Positions 42,291 through 51,022 of a stretch of 64,000 nt of DNA are shown piece after piece. A program made the position numbers and the translations under genes. The notes beneath the pieces were generated by a model that saw nothing but the letters and a program-made list of their open reading frames with translations, did not search any database and had not been told where the DNA came from. Source of the stretch: Microbacterium mitrae (GTDB taxonomy: Bacteria > Actinomycetota > Actinomycetes > Actinomycetales > Microbacteriaceae); the NCBI RefSeq assembly GCF_008017445.1, contig NZ_VRSW01000001.1, forward strand, positions 1,364,001-1,428,000, given 5' to 3'. Numbering within the stretch: position 1 is the first letter of the stretch; every line of letters starts with the position of its first letter.

Positions 42291-43214
42291 GTGAGCCTTG
42301 ATCCCACAGGTCGTCAGATTTTTCTCCGCACCGAGCGCGACGGGCGCGTAGTGACTGCGCAAATCGCGCAGGTCGGCGCAGCCCTGCGCCACCTCACCGT
42401 CGACGGCGTCGACGTGGTTCCGTCATACCCTGCCGGCGTGCCGGCGCCGTCCGCCTCTGGCATTGTGATGGTTCCGTGGCCCAACCGCGTTCGCCACGGC
42501 GAGTGGGAACTCGCCTCAAGTACGCAGCGACTCGCGATCTCTGAGCCCGCACGCGGCAATGCGAGCCACGGACTGCTGCGATTCACGGCATATGACGTCG
42601 CCGATGGCCCCGAATCGGTGACGTTGCGCGCCGATGTTTACCCGCAGACCGGGTATCCGTTTCATCTGCAGACTGCGGTGACCTATGCGCTTGTTGCGGA
42701 TGGCATCGTCGTGACGCACGCGATCCGCAATGTGGGCGATGCGGCCGCGCCCGTGGCGATCGGTACACACCCGTACCTCGTGATTGGGGATGCGCCGGCG
42801 GACGACATCACGGTGACGTCGAGTGGAACCACGTATTTCGTGGTTGACGACGCGCTGGTTCCGGTCGGACGCGCGGGCGTGACAGCGGCGAACGACCTGC
42901 GCGACGGTCAAACGTTGGCCGAATTGGAGTTGGATACCGCCTATACGGAGCTGCGTCGCAATGCGGCAGGGCACGCCGTGCACACGCTACGCGACGGCGC
43001 TGGCCGCACCGTTTCGCTGTGGCAAGACGAGAGCTTCGACTTTGTTCAGCTCTACACCCAGCGACCGTACGCGGACCGCGCCGTGGCGATCGCGGTGGAA
43101 CCCATGACGGCGCCGGCGAATGCGTTCAATTCTGGGGAGGGTTTGCGCTGGCTTGCGCCCGAGGAAGCCTGGCAGGCTCAGTGGGGCATTTCGTACTCGG
43201 GCGGGGATCGCTAG
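42291..43214 (+). CDS. aldose 1-epimerase family protein
   Basis: A 307-residue mutarotase-fold enzyme that interconverts alpha and beta anomers of sugars. Features are SGIVMVPWPNRVRHGEW, ASHGLLRFTAYDV with the catalytic His, and IGTHPYLVIGDAP with the second His, then a later FVQLYTQRPYADRAVAIAVEPMTAPANAFN holding the catalytic Glu region. GTG 42291 was chosen from the promoter spacing and because VSLDPTG is a natural start; an upstream in-frame start lies inside the repeats. Exact sugar unknown. Confidence 0.9.
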   Translation: MSLDPTGRQIFLRTERDGRVVTAQIAQVGAALRHLTVDGVDVVPSYPAGVPAPSASGIVMVPWPNRVRHGEWELASSTQRLAISEPARGNASHGLLRFTAYDVADGPESVTLRADVYPQTGYPFHLQTAVTYALVADGIVVTHAIRNVGDAAAPVAIGTHPYLVIGDAPADDITVTSSGTTYFVVDDALVPVGRAGVTAANDLRDGQTLAELELDTAYTELRRNAAGHAVHTLRDGAGRTVSLWQDESFDFVQLYTQRPYADRAVAIAVEPMTAPANAFNSGEGLRWLAPEEAWQAQWGISYSGGDR

Positions 43215-43283
43215 GCATTCGCTTTGCGGATCGCTTTGCTGGCCGCTCGATGACCGCTCTGCTGCTCGCTTGCTGTTGCGGCG

Positions 43284-43826
43284 CTAGGCGTTGCCGCCCA
43301 TTGATGCCGCCCATTCGGCGACGCGACGGGCACTCTCCTCCTCTGAGATGTCTTCAACTCGGCTCATGACCGACCAGCGCACACCGAACGGGTCACGGAT
43401 ACTGGCGAATCTGTCGCCCGATACGAAGTTGCTCGGCGCTTCGCGTACGGTGGCTCCGGCTGCCGTGGCCGCGTCGACGACGTCGTCTACGTTGGGGACG
43501 TAGATTCCCATGGAGTAGCAGTCATCGTCACCCTCGGACATCGGAACCAAGTGATAGTCGGGCTGCGGCTCGCCGATCTGAAGGTGCCCGTCATCAAATG
43601 CGAGGTCGGCGTGCACGACGACGCCGTCGAACTCGGTGACATCGACGATGCGGGCGCCAAACACGTCGCGGTAGAACGCGATCGCTTCTCGCGCGTTGCG
43701 GATCGCGAGGAACGGCGTCAGGGAACTCGCGCCGTGGGGACGGCCGTTGGTGGTGTGCACGCCCGTGACGCCCATGGTGGGTTGGGCTTCGCCTGGGGTG
43801 GTGGTGGGTTCTTCGGGAGTGCTCAT
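43284..43826 (-). CDS. VOC (glyoxalase/PhnB-like) family protein
   Basis: A 180-residue single-chain vicinal-oxygen-chelate protein. After a Thr/Pro-rich leader of about 35 residues come SSLTPFLAIRNAREAIAFYRDVFGARIVDVTEFDG, HADLAFDDGHLQIGEP and a second half VPNVDDVVDAATAAGATV...DRFASIRDPFGVRWSVMSRVEDIS. These are typical of PhnB/UbiE-like members annotated as glyoxalase or bleomycin-resistance relatives. Metal ligands are not all obvious, so activity is uncertain. TAGCGT ends six bases before ATG 43826 on the minus strand. Confidence 0.86.
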   Translation of the reverse strand: MSTPEEPTTTPGEAQPTMGVTGVHTTNGRPHGASSLTPFLAIRNAREAIAFYRDVFGARIVDVTEFDGVVVHADLAFDDGHLQIGEPQPDYHLVPMSEGDDDCYSMGIYVPNVDDVVDAATAAGATVREAPSNFVSGDRFASIRDPFGVRWSVMSRVEDISEEESARRVAEWAASMGGNA

Positions 43827-43838
43827 GCGGTAACGCTA
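43827..43838 (-). promoter_or_regulatory. leaderless promoter of the VOC gene
   Basis: On the minus strand TAGCGT (43833-43838) precedes ATG 43826 by six bases. Confidence 0.65.
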
Positions 43839-44132
43839 CTTCGCTGCGACGCGCCTGCGCTTGAATAATCGCGTCACGTTGACCGACGGACCGGGGAAGC
43901 GGGCTGGGTGCCGAGATGGTGGATACTGCGTGGCCGGGCTCACGGAGGGGTACCGCGATGTGCATTGCGGAGTCGGGTCGCGGATGCACGCTCCGGAGCC
44001 GCTGTCTCCCGACGCCTACTGCGGGCCGGAGCTGCCACCCGACGCCTGCCGCGGGTCGGGGGTGCCACCCGACGCCTGCCGCGGGTCAGGGCTGCCAACC
44101 GATGTCTGCTGCGGGTCAGGGTTTCCGACGCC
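43839..44132. other. gap between divergent VOC and AraC genes
   Basis: No gene is seen; open frames through it come from the 30-base periodic repeat at 44001-44120, which keeps several frames free of stops. Confidence 0.75.
44001..44120. repeat. 30-bp tandem repeat, four copies
   Basis: Units at 44001-44030, 44031-44060, 44061-44090 and 44091-44120 share the core CCCGACGCCTGCCGCGGGTC; the two middle units are nearly identical, and a partial fifth unit runs into the AraC promoter. Confidence 0.93.
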
Positions 44133-44144
44133 TACGCTGGGTGC
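44133..44144 (+). promoter_or_regulatory. leaderless promoter of the AraC-family gene
   Basis: TACGCT at 44133-44138, six bases, then ATG 44145. Confidence 0.7.
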
Positions 44145-44975
44145 ATGTTGGAGTCGTCTCGCGGAGTGCTGTATCCGTCGCGGCTGCCGTCCTTTCATCG
44201 GTTGGCTCCTCCGCCCGAGGTTGCGCATCTGGTGACATGGTTCTGGATTCCGCAGTGGCAGCTACCACCGGACGAATCGTCTCGGCAGGACATCGTCGCG
44301 TACCCGGCACTCAATCTGGTGGTCGACCCAACGCAGGTGACATTGGCGGGCGCGACGACTCGCGCATCACATCGGGAGCTTCGCGGCCATGGGTGGGCTG
44401 TTGGTGCGCTGCTGCGCCCCGCAGCGGTTGCGGCGTTCGTTGATGCACCCGCAGGGCTTGTCGATACCGAGCTCGTCATGGACGCACCCGATTTGCACGT
44501 GGCGATCGCTGCGGCGATGGTTCCGGAGTTCGACCATGACCACGCCACTACCGCCGCTGTCAGCAACCTCGTTGCCGCGGATCAAGCTCGGCGAGACCAC
44601 GCGGTGGCGAAATTCTCGGCGTGGTTGTTGACCAGAGTCGGATCTCCGCCAGCCGCCGACCTGCATGCGAACGGACTCACCGAGATCTTCATGGGCGATG
44701 ACTTCGCGCATTCAGTCGCTGAGGCCGCTGAGCGGCTTGCAGTGTCGAGCCGGACGCTACAACGCATCGCACATCGGTACGTCGGCTTGCCGCCGGCAGC
44801 CATGATTCGGCGTCGACGTCTGCAGGAGGCGGCCGATCGAGTGCGATGCGATCCAACCCTCGACCTCGCGGCGCTTGCCAACGAGCTCGGCTATGCTGAC
44901 CACGCTCATCTCACCCGAGATTTCACCTTGGTGTTGGGAATGGCGCCGACAACCTACCGAAAATCCAGTCGCTAG
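44145..44975 (+). CDS. AraC-family transcriptional regulator
   Basis: A 276-residue regulator. The N-terminal part (VLYPSRLPSFHRLAPPPEVAHLVTWFWIPQW, ALNLVVDPTQVTLAGATTR, GWAVGALLRPAAVAAF) is the DUF6597-like sensing region seen in many actinobacterial members. The C-terminal double helix-turn-helix is clear: VAEAAERLAVSSRTLQRIAHRYVGLPPAAMIRRRRLQEAADRV and LAALANELGYADHAHLTRDFTLVLGMAPTTYRK. The ATG at 44145 follows TACGCT by six bases; longer frames are repeat read-through. Tandem repeats at 44001-44120 lie in its promoter region. Target genes unknown. Confidence 0.92.
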   Translation: MLESSRGVLYPSRLPSFHRLAPPPEVAHLVTWFWIPQWQLPPDESSRQDIVAYPALNLVVDPTQVTLAGATTRASHRELRGHGWAVGALLRPAAVAAFVDAPAGLVDTELVMDAPDLHVAIAAAMVPEFDHDHATTAAVSNLVAADQARRDHAVAKFSAWLLTRVGSPPAADLHANGLTEIFMGDDFAHSVAEAAERLAVSSRTLQRIAHRYVGLPPAAMIRRRRLQEAADRVRCDPTLDLAALANELGYADHAHLTRDFTLVLGMAPTTYRKSSR

Positions 44976-44988
44976 TCGCATCGGAACG

Positions 44989-46554
44989 TTAAGGCGGGGA
45001 CGGATCCGTCGGCGAATGCGAATCCGTCGGTGACTTCGAATCCGAAGTTAGGTCGGGCCTCACTTGAGAGGTCGGCGTTGAACTGCGCGGGATAGTCAGT
45101 CCCGCATCGCGATCCCCGCCGACGGAGCCACGCGCGCTCCCATTCCCGAGACCGTCGGTTTCAGAGTTGGTGTTTTCGTGCGCGACACCGCCGCTCGCCG
45201 CGTCACCCGTGGGATAGAACCGAAGGACCGGCGTTGGCGTATCGACGTAGGTGTTGCCTTCCGGGCTCGTCCACACGAGCACTCCATGCGGGCGGTGCGT
45301 AATCTGCCAGCGCGCAGCGTGCTTCATCGTGTGGTGACTCTTGCAAAGCAAAGCCAGATTGTCGAGATGTGTCTTGCCTCCATCGACCGCGGCGACGCTG
45401 TGGTCAATGTCGCACCGATGCGCCGGCTGACGGCACCCCGGAAACCGACAGTGCTCATCACGAACCCGTAATCGTCGCCGCAAATCTTCGCCCGGCCGAT
45501 ATCGATCAACGGCAAGCACTGCACCCGACACCGGGTGCGTCATTACGCGATCCCAGCCAGGCTCCCCACCCGCAAGTCTTCGCGCGGTCTCGGCATCCAT
45601 CGGCCCAACGCCCACAAGGTCAGCGCCTGAGCTTGAGGCCGCAACCAGTGTCGTGACGGGAATCGTAACCTGAACGTTTGCGCGAATCGCAGAAAGTGCG
45701 TCACCATGCGCCAGCGGGGCGCCGGAGAGTGCGATATCCGCGAAGATATCCGCGCGAATCTCATCTCGACAGCGCTCGTCGTCAGGGTCGGACTTTTCGA
45801 CACTGACCGCCATCGCAGTGAGGCGGTCATGGATGCCATGTGCGAGCACGGCAGGGAGCAGGGCGACGAGTTCGGCCATGCCATCTTCAACGTCGCGCAC
45901 GATGACAGAGCGATGTCTGCGGGCGGCTTGGTGGCGCTCGCTGAGGCTTCGGGCGTGGATCTGATTCGCCACGCTGGGCAACACGGCCGCAAGTCGTGCG
46001 GGAGTCGAGATCGCCGCTCGCTCCAGCGCCGCGACCTCGTACTCGCTACGGACCTCGACAGGAAGCCCATCACTCGCCTTAACGATCTCCTGCACGTGAC
46101 GCGACGTGATCTCGCCCGTGCGCAGTGATTCGAACGTCTGCGGAAAGCCGGTATAGACGGTGTACGCTTCGGAGATGCGGCGCTGAATCGTGCGATCACT
46201 CAGTCGCAGCACCGCACCGATCTCCGCACAAGCCGAACGCAGAATCATGTCGCGCTCGGCAATCGGCGTCGGCGACTCCTTCGAACGCAGATCGGCGTAC
46301 TCGAAGACCGCCGCAAACAGCGCCGTCTCCATCGCGTCAAGCCCGGACTTTGCCGCTTGGATTTCGCGCAATGACTCGAGCGCGAATGCGAACCCGTCGC
46401 CTTTAGCGCCGCTGCTCGCGAGCTCGGACGACGCGGCCGGCGAGACCGCAGAACTTTCATGCGACCCCCGACCGCCATCACCTCGCGCCTGGCCCGGTGC
46501 GGAGCCAGCGGCGGAACCTTCAGCAGGTTCAGGCGGTGGCGGTTCGGTGGTCAT
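44989..46554 (-). CDS. DUF222 / HNH endonuclease domain protein (13E12 type)
   Basis: A 521-residue protein common in actinobacterial genomes. The helical DUF222 region covers about 50-350 (LSDRTIQRRISEAYTVYTGFPQTFESLRTGEITSRHVQEIV and LPAVLAHGIHDRLTAM). The HNH nuclease motif is near residue 370-415: DEHCRFPGCRQPAHRCDIDHSVAAVDGGKTHLDNLALLCKSHHTMKH, with Cys, His and Asn residues for metal and catalysis in place. The C-terminus is Ser/Thr/Pro-rich. Related to the REP13E12 family of mycobacteria; cellular role unknown. Confidence 0.92.
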   Translation of the reverse strand: MTTEPPPPEPAEGSAAGSAPGQARGDGGRGSHESSAVSPAASSELASSGAKGDGFAFALESLREIQAAKSGLDAMETALFAAVFEYADLRSKESPTPIAERDMILRSACAEIGAVLRLSDRTIQRRISEAYTVYTGFPQTFESLRTGEITSRHVQEIVKASDGLPVEVRSEYEVAALERAAISTPARLAAVLPSVANQIHARSLSERHQAARRHRSVIVRDVEDGMAELVALLPAVLAHGIHDRLTAMAVSVEKSDPDDERCRDEIRADIFADIALSGAPLAHGDALSAIRANVQVTIPVTTLVAASSSGADLVGVGPMDAETARRLAGGEPGWDRVMTHPVSGAVLAVDRYRPGEDLRRRLRVRDEHCRFPGCRQPAHRCDIDHSVAAVDGGKTHLDNLALLCKSHHTMKHAARWQITHRPHGVLVWTSPEGNTYVDTPTPVLRFYPTGDAASGGVAHENTNSETDGLGNGSARGSVGGDRDAGLTIPRSSTPTSQVRPDLTSDSKSPTDSHSPTDPSPP

Positions 46555-46677
46555 GGGTTTATGTTGTCATGATTTACCGAACATATCTACTAATGTGAGA
46601 GAACTTTCATGGAAGATATCTTCGAGGCCCTGAAGTGCGGCACCGCGGCGACTCAATACAACCCCCATAACGCCAGA

Positions 46678-46710
46678 GCGGCGCACCGAGGAGTTCCCCC
46701 GATGCGCCGC
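46678..46710 (-). terminator. hairpin after the RND pump gene
   Basis: Arms GCGGCGCA (46678-46685) and TGCGCCGC (46703-46710) with a 17-base loop lie 11 bases past the stop on the minus strand. Confidence 0.55.
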
Positions 46711-46720
46711 AAGACGTGGT

Positions 46721-49700
46721 CTACGAACGACGCGAGCGTCGCGTTGGCGGCACAGCTCCATCCGCCCCGGTCAGCGCGGCGGACGCGCCATCCGCGCCGT
46801 CAGCACCGTCCGCGCCGCTACCGTCGTCACCATCAGCCCCGACCCCCGAACCCGAAGCACCAGAAGCACCCGAATCAGAAGCGCCAGAAACATCAGAAAC
46901 AACCGGAATACTGCCCGTTCGTCGCGGCCCCGCAGACCCAGATCCAGGCCCACCATCACCCCCAGACCCAGCTCCCGAACCAGAAGCCCCAGACCCGCCA
47001 GCCCGCTTGGCCTGGCGACGTTCCTTCGCTCCCTCAACGAGGTTGTACAGCGTCGGCAGCACAATCAGCGTCAGTACGGTGGATGACACCAGGCCGCCGA
47101 TCACCACAATCGCGAGCGGCTGACTGATAAACCCGCCGTGCCCGGTGATACCCAGCGCCATCGGCACGAGGGCGAAGATCGTGGCGAGTGCCGTCATCAG
47201 AATTGGGCGCAGACGCATTGATGATCCGGCGATCGTCGCGTCATACGTCGACAGCCCACGGTTGCGGTACTGGTTGACCAGGTCGACCAGCACGATCGCG
47301 TTTGTCACGACAATTCCGATCAGCATCAGCACACCGATCAACGACGGAACCCCGAGCGGAACCTGCGAAATGATCTGCAGGAGGATCGCACCCGTGGCGG
47401 CAAATGGCACCGAGATCAGCAGCAGCAGGGGCTGGCGCAGCGACTTGAATGTCGCCACCATCACGACATAGACGATCAAGATCGCGGCGAGCATCGCCAG
47501 GCCCAGCTGCGTGAACGCGTCGTTCTGCTGGGTCACGACACCGCCGAGGCTCGCGCTCGCACCCTGCGGCAGCTCAACGTCGGCCAGCGCACCGTTTACC
47601 GCGACGCTGGTGGCCGACAGGTCATCGCCCTGCGGGGTTACCGAGACGGTCGCCGTGCGCTGTCCGTTCTGCGTCGTGATCGATGCCGGCCCATCGGTCT
47701 GTTCGACCGTCGCGATATCGCCCAGACGCGTCAGACCCAGCGCCGAGGGAATCTGCATTTCGGCGAGTTCCGCAATCGTCATCGGCGGGTTCGCTGCGGC
47801 AATAACCACCGTCACCGACGTGTCGTTCATCTCAATGGTTCCGGCGTTCTGCGGCTGCATCGCGGCATTCACCATGCCGCCGACGACAACCTCGCTCAGC
47901 CCGACGGCGGCCGCCTTGTCGCGGTCAACCTCCACCGCGATGTACGGCTGCGCGGAGGCCAGGTTGCTGGTGACCTGCTCGACGCTGGCGAGGCCGGTCA
48001 TTTTCTCCTGTACGGCGGCGGTCGCCTCCTCCAGCGTTGCGGAGTCAGGAGCGGTCACCTCGATCGCAATGTCACTCGAGCCGAGCGATGCGGCGGCCGC
48101 GATCGTCACCTTTCCGGCGTCGGAGAGCTCGGCGGTGCGCGACTGAATGTCGGCACGCACCTGCTCGATATCGGCGTCATCCGACAGCGTGATCGAAAAC
48201 GTTGCGCCCGCGGAACCACCGCTGAAGGCATCCTGCAGAGCGGAACCACTGGAGCCGACGGAGGCAAGCACCGTCTCGACACCCTCGATATCGCGCAGCA
48301 CCGCCTCAACTTCAGCAGCGGCGGCATCCTTGACGGCAAGGCTCGAGGCCGGCGGCATCTCCTGCTGCACCGTCATGGTGTTTTGGCCGGAGTCACCCAA
48401 GAAGTTGGTCTTCATGAACTGTGCTGAAAACAGCGTGCCGCCCAGCACCAGTAGCGAGACGATCAGCGTGACCGCCGAATGCTTGACGGTCCACTTCAGA
48501 ATCGGCAGATACGCCTTCTGCAGTCGCGACGGCGGGGCGTCGGGGCTCTCCGGGTCGATGACGTTGCCGTCGGCGTCGTGAAGCTCCTTGCCCGGCTTCA
48601 TGAACCAGTACGCGAGCACCGGAACAATGGTGAGGGCCACGAGAAGGCTGGACAGCATGGCGATGGTCACCGTCATCGCGAACGGACGGAACAGCTCACC
48701 GGTCATGTCGCCCACCAGCGCGATCGGCAAGAACACCGCGACCGTTGTGATGGTCGACGCCGTGATGGCGCCAGCCACCTCGCGCACGGCAAGCACGATC
48801 GATGCCATCTTGTCGGCGCCGCCGACGTAGTGGCGCTTGATGTTCTCAATCACCACGATGGAGTCATCGACCACGCGACCGATGGCCATGGTCAGCGCGC
48901 CGAGCGTCAGAATGTTGAGCGAGTACTCCATCGCCTGCAAACCCAGCAGCGTAATGAGCACGCTGGTGGGGATGGAGATTGCCGTCACAATCGTGGCGCG
49001 GAACGACAGCAAGAAGATCAGAATCACCAGCACGGCAAAACCGAGACCGAGCAGACCCTCCTGTGCGAGCGCCTCAATCGACTGCTCAATATAGGGGGCC
49101 TGATCGAAGATCACCGTAATTTCGCCGCCATCGAGCTGCGATTCCAGCTCGGGCAGAAGTTCGGCGATCGCGCGCGAGACTTCAACCGTGTTCGCCGTGC
49201 CGAGCTTCGTGATCGAGATCGTCAGCGCCTCTTCACCGTTGACGCGAGAAATCGACGTCGCATCCGCCGCGGCCAATTCCACGGTTGCCACGTCGTTAAT
49301 CGTCTGCGCACCCGCCATCAGCTGGTCGGCGCTGGTCGCGACCAGCGGCAGTGCCGCGATGTCGTCAACAGAGGTCACCTTGGTTCCGGTCTGCACCGTC
49401 AGGGTCTTGTCTCCCTCGGTGACGGAACCACCGGGAAAGAGCACGCCGTTTTGCTCGAGCGCGTCAGAGATCGCCTGCTGTGAGAACCCGGCGGCGGCGA
49501 GTTTGGCCTGATCCGGGGTAATCACGATGCGCTGCGTAGTTGCGCCGAGAATCGACGCCTGGTTCACGCCGTCGATCTTTTCTAGCTCCGGAACCACGAT
49601 GTTTTCCAGGCGCGTCTGAATCGTCTGCGCGTCGCCCCCAGAGACCGCGAGTTGCACGGCGGGGAGGTCATCAATCGACAGCAGCAACACCTGCGGGTCA

Positions 49701-50071
49701 ACCGACTCCGGCAGCTGCGATGAAATGCGGTTGATCGCCTGCGTCATCTTCTGCTCGGCGGTGCCAAGGTCGGTGCCGTACGCAAACGATGCCTGCACAA
49801 CGCTGGCGTTGGTCGTGCTCGTTGCCGTGGTGGTCTCCAACCCAGGAACGGCCTGAATCGCCGACTCAATGGGCGTTGAGACATCGGTATTCACGACCTC
49901 GGGCGACGCGCCGGGGTAGGTCGTGATCACCATCAGCGCAGGAAACTCAATCGACGGAATGAGCTCCTGTTTGAGGTTGACCAGAGCGAGGGAACCAAAA
50001 ATCGCGGCCACGATGGTAATCAGGGCAATGAGCGCGCGGTTTTTCAGGCTAAGAACAGCAAGTTTGAACAC
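46721..50071 (-). CDS. AcrB/HAE-type RND efflux permease
   Basis: An 1116-residue RND transporter of the cytoplasmic membrane, driven by protons. It has the first helix then a large extracytoplasmic loop, the TM4 proton-relay motif GRVVDDSIVVIENIKRH, a central loop and a second half with VVMVATFKSLRQPLLLLISVPFAATGA and GIVVTNAIVLVDLVNQYR. The C-terminal 95 residues are Gly/Ser/Ala/Asp low complexity and probably cytoplasmic. No adaptor (MFP) gene is adjacent, as in other monoderm RND genes. The start is GTG 50071; the signal before it is weak (AAGG). TetR and FluC genes lie upstream on the same strand. Confidence 0.92.
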   Translation of the reverse strand: MFKLAVLSLKNRALIALITIVAAIFGSLALVNLKQELIPSIEFPALMVITTYPGASPEVVNTDVSTPIESAIQAVPGLETTTATSTTNASVVQASFAYGTDLGTAEQKMTQAINRISSQLPESVDPQVLLLSIDDLPAVQLAVSGGDAQTIQTRLENIVVPELEKIDGVNQASILGATTQRIVITPDQAKLAAAGFSQQAISDALEQNGVLFPGGSVTEGDKTLTVQTGTKVTSVDDIAALPLVATSADQLMAGAQTINDVATVELAAADATSISRVNGEEALTISITKLGTANTVEVSRAIAELLPELESQLDGGEITVIFDQAPYIEQSIEALAQEGLLGLGFAVLVILIFLLSFRATIVTAISIPTSVLITLLGLQAMEYSLNILTLGALTMAIGRVVDDSIVVIENIKRHYVGGADKMASIVLAVREVAGAITASTITTVAVFLPIALVGDMTGELFRPFAMTVTIAMLSSLLVALTIVPVLAYWFMKPGKELHDADGNVIDPESPDAPPSRLQKAYLPILKWTVKHSAVTLIVSLLVLGGTLFSAQFMKTNFLGDSGQNTMTVQQEMPPASSLAVKDAAAAEVEAVLRDIEGVETVLASVGSSGSALQDAFSGGSAGATFSITLSDDADIEQVRADIQSRTAELSDAGKVTIAAAASLGSSDIAIEVTAPDSATLEEATAAVQEKMTGLASVEQVTSNLASAQPYIAVEVDRDKAAAVGLSEVVVGGMVNAAMQPQNAGTIEMNDTSVTVVIAAANPPMTIAELAEMQIPSALGLTRLGDIATVEQTDGPASITTQNGQRTATVSVTPQGDDLSATSVAVNGALADVELPQGASASLGGVVTQQNDAFTQLGLAMLAAILIVYVVMVATFKSLRQPLLLLISVPFAATGAILLQIISQVPLGVPSLIGVLMLIGIVVTNAIVLVDLVNQYRNRGLSTYDATIAGSSMRLRPILMTALATIFALVPMALGITGHGGFISQPLAIVVIGGLVSSTVLTLIVLPTLYNLVEGAKERRQAKRAGGSGASGSGAGSGGDGGPGSGSAGPRRTGSIPVVSDVSGASDSGASGASGSGVGADGDDGSGADGADGADGASAALTGADGAVPPTRRSRRS

Positions 50072-50161
50072 GGGAAGCCTTGCGTTAGAGGTGACGAAAA
50101 CAGTCGATGCTTAGTATTCCACGTGGCGTTCACCCCGTGTCTGGGAGCGTTCCCGGAGTAT

Positions 50162-50533
50162 TCAGCCGAAAAGTGCGCCACCGGCCGCAACACCGACAGC
50201 GGCGGCCAGAACGCAGGCCGAAAACGTTCCCACAACGTTCACGGCGGCGGTGCGCCACTCACCCGCTCGCGTCAGCGTGACAGACGTGACCGCAACGGTC
50301 GAGAAGGTGGTGTACCCGCCGAGTAGCCCCGCCCCAATCACGGCGCCGAGCGGGTCGGCCGCCAGCAGCGCCACCACGATTCCCAGCACGAATGAGCCAG
50401 AGACGTTGACGATCCAGACCCCCAACGGAAAGCTCGACCGCGTGCGTCGCGTGATGACGACATCCACCACCCAGCGCAACACCGCACCAACGCCCCCGGC
50501 AATGCTGGCGGCAACAAAGGTTCCGATCTCCAT
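50162..50533 (-). CDS. crcB: fluoride channel subunit FluC (CrcB), first paralogue
   Basis: A 123-residue, four-segment membrane protein exporting fluoride. The core LLGGYTTFSTVAVTSV has the TFST phenylalanine-threonine region lining the pore, and the earlier VNVSGSFVLG holds the conserved Asn. It begins four bases after the stop of the second FluC gene, so the pair is one operon and probably forms a heterodimer, as in other Gram-positive two-gene FluC systems. ATG 50533 was chosen; an upstream start would overlap the neighbour by 70 bases. Confidence 0.92.
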   Translation of the reverse strand: MEIGTFVAASIAGGVGAVLRWVVDVVITRRTRSSFPLGVWIVNVSGSFVLGIVVALLAADPLGAVIGAGLLGGYTTFSTVAVTSVTLTRAGEWRTAAVNVVGTFSACVLAAAVGVAAGGALFG

Positions 50534-50537
50534 GTCG

Positions 50538-50930
50538 CTAGCTCCCGCCCCGCTTCTGTGCGCCGCCGAACCCGCCGCCGAGAGCGAAGCCAAGCGCCGC
50601 CGCAATCACACCGGCCAGGGCAATCAGCGCTGCGAAGAGGAGCCACGCAAGGTCGGCGCCAGCCACCGCGAGTGCGGAATAGGTGGTGAATCCGCCGAGC
50701 GCACCCGTGCCCAGAAGCAGGTTCGCTCGTCGATTGCGCTCGCTCGCCGAGCGCGTCAGCACCGCGGTCAGCACCCCCAACAGGAACGCGCCGGCAATGT
50801 TCACGACGGCAAGCCCCGCACCGGCGCCCAGCCACAGCGTGACGGCGAGCCGCGCGGCGGTCCCGATCGTGCCGCCGACGAACACCAGCGCGATATCGCT
50901 GGCATGAATGCGCGGCGCCGCAGTGGTCAT
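50538..50930 (-). CDS. crcB: fluoride channel subunit FluC (CrcB), second paralogue
   Basis: A 130-residue FluC protein with four hydrophobic segments, VVNIAGAFLLG and GALGGFTTYSALAVAG. The pore Phe of the TFS motif is Tyr here, consistent with the divergent partner in FluC heterodimers. TAGCGT ends six bases before ATG 50930 on the minus strand, so the transcript has no leader and no room for a fluoride riboswitch. Confidence 0.9.
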   Translation of the reverse strand: MTTAAPRIHASDIALVFVGGTIGTAARLAVTLWLGAGAGLAVVNIAGAFLLGVLTAVLTRSASERNRRANLLLGTGALGGFTTYSALAVAGADLAWLLFAALIALAGVIAAALGFALGGGFGGAQKRGGS

Positions 50931-50942
50931 ATCGCTACGCTA
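50931..50942 (-). promoter_or_regulatory. leaderless promoter of the FluC pair
   Basis: On the minus strand TAGCGT (50937-50942) precedes ATG 50930 by six bases. Confidence 0.65.
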
Positions 50943-51022
50943 GCGCGCGGAACCATCGCATCGCGAGCGACGACGGAACCACGTAGCGCGCACGCCACGG
51001 CACCACCCTCACAGCGTCGTCG

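Noticed and set aside
44989..46554. Mobile element based on the HNH/DUF222 gene
   Set aside because: The gene is intact but has no terminal repeats, integrase or flanking duplication; it is a common chromosomal family in actinobacteria.
46609..47127. Plus-strand frame beginning MEDIFEALKCG
   Set aside because: It continues as antisense of the RND C-terminal tail with a His/Gln/Pro-rich nonsense composition.
50931..51022. Fluoride (crcB) riboswitch before the FluC genes
   Set aside because: Only 92 bases separate the TetR stop from the start, and the -10 box is six bases from the ATG.
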